Shown here: positions 61,892-64,000 of the stretch, piece after piece | Numbering within the stretch: the stretch's first letter is position 1 | How the letters are laid out: every line of letters begins with the position of its first letter | Made by a program: the position numbers and the translations under genes | Assembly: GCA_965203535.1 (NCBI GenBank) | Contig: OZ241897.1 | Span: 992,001 to 1,056,000, forward strand | From: JAJDTT01 sp022827025 | GTDB taxonomy: Bacteria; Acidobacteriota; UBA6911; RPQK01; JAJDTT01 | Length of the DNA: 64,000 bases | Direction of reading: 5' to 3' | Notes under the pieces: model-generated | Told to the model about the DNA's origin: nothing | The model's input: only the letters and a program-made list of their open reading frames with translations | Databases searched by the model: none

Positions 61892-63687
61892 ACCTCACAG
61901 CCTTCCATGTCGCCAATTTCAAGGCCATTGCTTCCGCCCAGCGAGTTCCGGTAAGGCCGATTACTCTGATCTACGGTGCCAACAGTGCTGGGAAATCGAG
62001 TGTGTTACACGCACTAGCATTGACACACCATGCTATCGAGACCGGGGATCTGGACATACACGGAACTCGGATCGGGGGAGAATCCATCGATCTCGGTGGG
62101 TTTCGACAATACGTGCACAGGCGAGAGCGCGACCGAGAAGTCGAGCTTCGATTCGAACTTGATCCCCGACGGCTTTCCGGGCGGATGGCGGAACTCCTTC
62201 GCTCGGCACGCCAGACGACCGTTGAGTTGTCCATCGGGGAAAGGATAGCACGCGGTAAACGGCGACTGGACCCAGACCGTGGCAGCCGTATACGAGTGGG
62301 ACGCTTAGCGGTGGATGTAAACGGCACACCACTGCTCTCCATGAGCGCGAGAGAAGGCGGGATCCTGCGACTAGACCGGCTCGACCATGGTCACCCAATC
62401 TTCCGCGAGCTTTTGCGACGGATTTTAGTTCTGGCGACTACTACTCAGCACATCCGGCAAGAAGACTTCGTGACCCTCGCTAAGGAGATTGATGCGCTAG
62501 TCCCTAACATTATCGCCGAGAGCAGCCGACTCTTCCCTCGGATCGAGGAAGAAGTTGATAAACAGAAGTCTGAAAGAGAAAGTTGGGATGCCTTAGTGCC
62601 AATCAGACGTGGACACCGCCAAGAGGATATTGCAAGCGCGGCCCGGCTTGTCGTGCCGAGGATGTTGCGTGACATAGTGGGCGGCCTTGGATCGGCAATT
62701 GAGGACGCAATTAAGCGACTCAGGTATCTAGGTCCGCTACGATCTTACCCGCCCCGACACTTGGCATTCTCCCAACATCACGATCCCAACTGGTTTGCTG
62801 GTGGTGGCTACGCCTGGGACGTCGTTCGAAGAAATGAGGATGTTCGCCGCCGAGTGAATACATGGCTCGGCGATCCTGAGCGTCTGCAGACTCCCTACGA
62901 GCTTGTGGTACGGGAACTTATCCCCTCTAATCTAGTCGCGGCGGAACTGCCGTTGCGGCTCAGCAAAGAGTTTCACGACCTGCTCGTGTTGGTCCTTGCC
63001 GATCTGGCCGAGGGTGAGTTGCCCGAGGTTCAATTGCTAGCGGAGGATTTTGCGGATCGACTTGAACTCGCGCGGAACGACGATGCACCGCATAGCGAGT
63101 ATACCGAGATTACTGACCTCGGACCATTCCCGGAAATTCAGGAATTGGTAGCGTCCAGGATTGATACAGACAACCTCTCTAGACGTTGGTCGCAGAAGTT
63201 GGTCGAGTCCCAGCAAGAGTCACTTCGGGACCTTTTGCTGATCGACCAACGGACCAATATTGCTGTAAGCCACCGTGATGTCGGAATCGGCGTCAGCCAA
63301 GTTCTCCCGGTCCTAGTTGCGGCGTATGCGTCAAAGAACAACCTTTTGGCGATTGAGCAACCCGAGATACATCTACACCCCGCGCTCCAAGCTGAGTTGG
63401 GCGATGTCTTCCTTGGATCGGCGCTTGGTGCAAACGGAAACACATTCCTCATCGAGACCCATAGCGAGCACCTCATTTTGCGTATCCTGCGCCGAATCCG
63501 GGAAACCACGGACGGCGAACTTCCTGAGGGCGTTCCAACGGTCCGGCCGGAACAGGTCGCCGTACTTTACGTACAACCCAGAAGCCGCGGCGTCGAAATA
63601 CTTCCTATCCCGATAACGCCTGATGGCGAATTCGATCGTGCGTGGCCCAACGGCTTTTTCGCCGAGCGTGCAGAGGAACTCTTCTAA
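61888..63687 (+). CDS. AAA-family ATPase (DUF3696/COG4938-like)
   Basis: A 599-aa ABC-like ATPase related to OLD/GajA-type ATPases but without a TOPRIM domain. Walker A is YGANSAGKSS (about 29-38). The signature-like GIGVSQVLPVLVAAY is at about 466-480, Walker B is LLAIEQPEIHLHP (about 486-498), and IETHSEHLILRILRRIRE carries the switch His. The tail GVEILPIPITPDGEFDRAWP matches DUF3696. The start ATG at 61888 overlaps the previous stop; a long upstream frame to 61765 is rejected. Such ATPases occur in antiphage modules with a separate effector, possibly the next gene. Confidence 0.85.
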   Translation: MNLTAFHVANFKAIASAQRVPVRPITLIYGANSAGKSSVLHALALTHHAIETGDLDIHGTRIGGESIDLGGFRQYVHRRERDREVELRFELDPRRLSGRMAELLRSARQTTVELSIGERIARGKRRLDPDRGSRIRVGRLAVDVNGTPLLSMSAREGGILRLDRLDHGHPIFRELLRRILVLATTTQHIRQEDFVTLAKEIDALVPNIIAESSRLFPRIEEEVDKQKSERESWDALVPIRRGHRQEDIASAARLVVPRMLRDIVGGLGSAIEDAIKRLRYLGPLRSYPPRHLAFSQHHDPNWFAGGGYAWDVVRRNEDVRRRVNTWLGDPERLQTPYELVVRELIPSNLVAAELPLRLSKEFHDLLVLVLADLAEGELPEVQLLAEDFADRLELARNDDAPHSEYTEITDLGPFPEIQELVASRIDTDNLSRRWSQKLVESQQESLRDLLLIDQRTNIAVSHRDVGIGVSQVLPVLVAAYASKNNLLAIEQPEIHLHPALQAELGDVFLGSALGANGNTFLIETHSEHLILRILRRIRETTDGELPEGVPTVRPEQVAVLYVQPRSRGVEILPIPITPDGEFDRAWPNGFFAERAEELF

Positions 63688-63690
63688 AGA

Positions 63691-64000
63691 ATGATTTACG
63701 AATACGCCCTTGAACCTGAACTCGTAGCGACCTGGACCGACCGGACGAACTCTCGCTACTTCGTGGAAAGTTTCGAGCTGGGTCGAGGAAGAATCGTTTC
63801 GCGTTATCCAAAACGCTGGAAATACCTCGTGTGGAGGGCCTTCGATGGCACCGATGTATTCGCTCAGAAGCGCCTTGTAGAACTGCTGAATTGCCTTTCT
63901 GAACAAATGGTACGTCGGAGCAACATCGATTGGCAGACTTCTCCGACTAATTGGCTTGAGAACGCAGAGCGTGAACATCTAAGACGACCATTTCATGCAA
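63691..64000 (+). CDS. unknown partner of the AAA ATPase (3' end cut by window)
   Basis: Starts with the ATG at 63691, 3 nt after the ATPase stop, and stays open for 103 codons to the window end. The N-terminus reads MIYEYALEPELVATWTDRTN, followed by FELGRGRIVSRYPKRWKYLV. The gene seems to belong with DUF3696 ATPases as a constant neighbour, but I cannot name the domain. The visible part has no transmembrane segment. A nuclease or other effector is a guess only. Confidence 0.6.
   Translation, partial: MIYEYALEPELVATWTDRTNSRYFVESFELGRGRIVSRYPKRWKYLVWRAFDGTDVFAQKRLVELLNCLSEQMVRRSNIDWQTSPTNWLENAEREHLRRPFHA

Noticed and set aside
61888..63687. Gabija-type GajA or OLD nuclease
   Set aside because: The ATPase motifs are similar, but the C-terminal half carries the DUF3696 pattern and no TOPRIM acidic motifs were seen.

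Overview
The window is a GC-rich bacterial chromosome segment carrying 50 intact or partial genes plus remnants. It encodes an LptE-type LPS lipoprotein, TolC-type outer-membrane factor and RND pumps, so the cell is Gram-negative. The separate GlyQ/GlyS subunits, the dcd-leuS-lptE-holA-rpsT-phoH-ddl cluster, an archaeal-type phosphatidylserine decarboxylase next to PssA, a myo-inositol-phosphate synthase, and the GMC/gluconate-dehydrogenase-3 and Gfo/Idh-type enzymes fit Acidobacteriota or a relative. That placement is inference from gene content, and no rRNA or tRNA gene was seen.

Layout. 1-8.5 kb (minus strand): psd-pssA phospholipid genes, then mgtE-recO-glyQ-glyS-ino1, preceded by a small DUF465 protein. 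8.5-16 kb (minus): the core operon dcd-leuS-lptE-holA-rpsT-phoH-ddl. 16.1-17.4 kb (plus): an HU/IHF-type protein and an M50 membrane protease. 17.4-31 kb: catabolic and accessory metabolism, comprising an internally deleted AlbA_2-type gene, an HpcH/HpaI aldolase divergent from a RraA-like gene, an M28 peptidase, a Gfo/Idh oxidoreductase, lactate permease, malate synthase, MutM, a cupin-thiolase pair, and a GMC oxidoreductase with its Tat-exported small subunit. 31-47.4 kb: envelope and efflux genes, comprising a GT9-like protein with an RND permease, a Rieske oxygenase, an adaptor-permease RND pair, and a convergent TetR-OMF-adaptor operon that ends in a GPP34-cytochrome P450 fusion. 47.4-52.9 kb: an accessory zone with an AlbA_2/TPR protein, a broken gene, a secreted nucleoside hydrolase and a DUF6338 membrane protein with a proline-rich microprotein.

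52.9-64 kb (all plus strand) is the most interesting part and looks like a single regulated defence operon. A sigma-54 activator with an N-terminal CARF/RtcR-like sensory domain is followed, exactly at its stop codon, by a good -24/-12 sigma-54 promoter. Behind that promoter lie hsdR with a LexA/UmuD-like S24 autopeptidase domain inserted in its N-terminus, hsdM, an antitoxin-like gene whose toxin is reduced to a 15-codon stub, an MNT/HEPN pair, hsdS, an unknown coiled-coil protein, a DUF3696-type AAA ATPase and a further unknown gene cut by the window end. Genes are coupled by 4-nt or short overlaps, and the distal genes are visibly more AT-rich than the first half of the window, consistent with transfer. 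The inferred logic is an inducible type I restriction system under a nucleotide/RNA-damage-type sensor, with a possible second DNA-damage input through the S24 domain.
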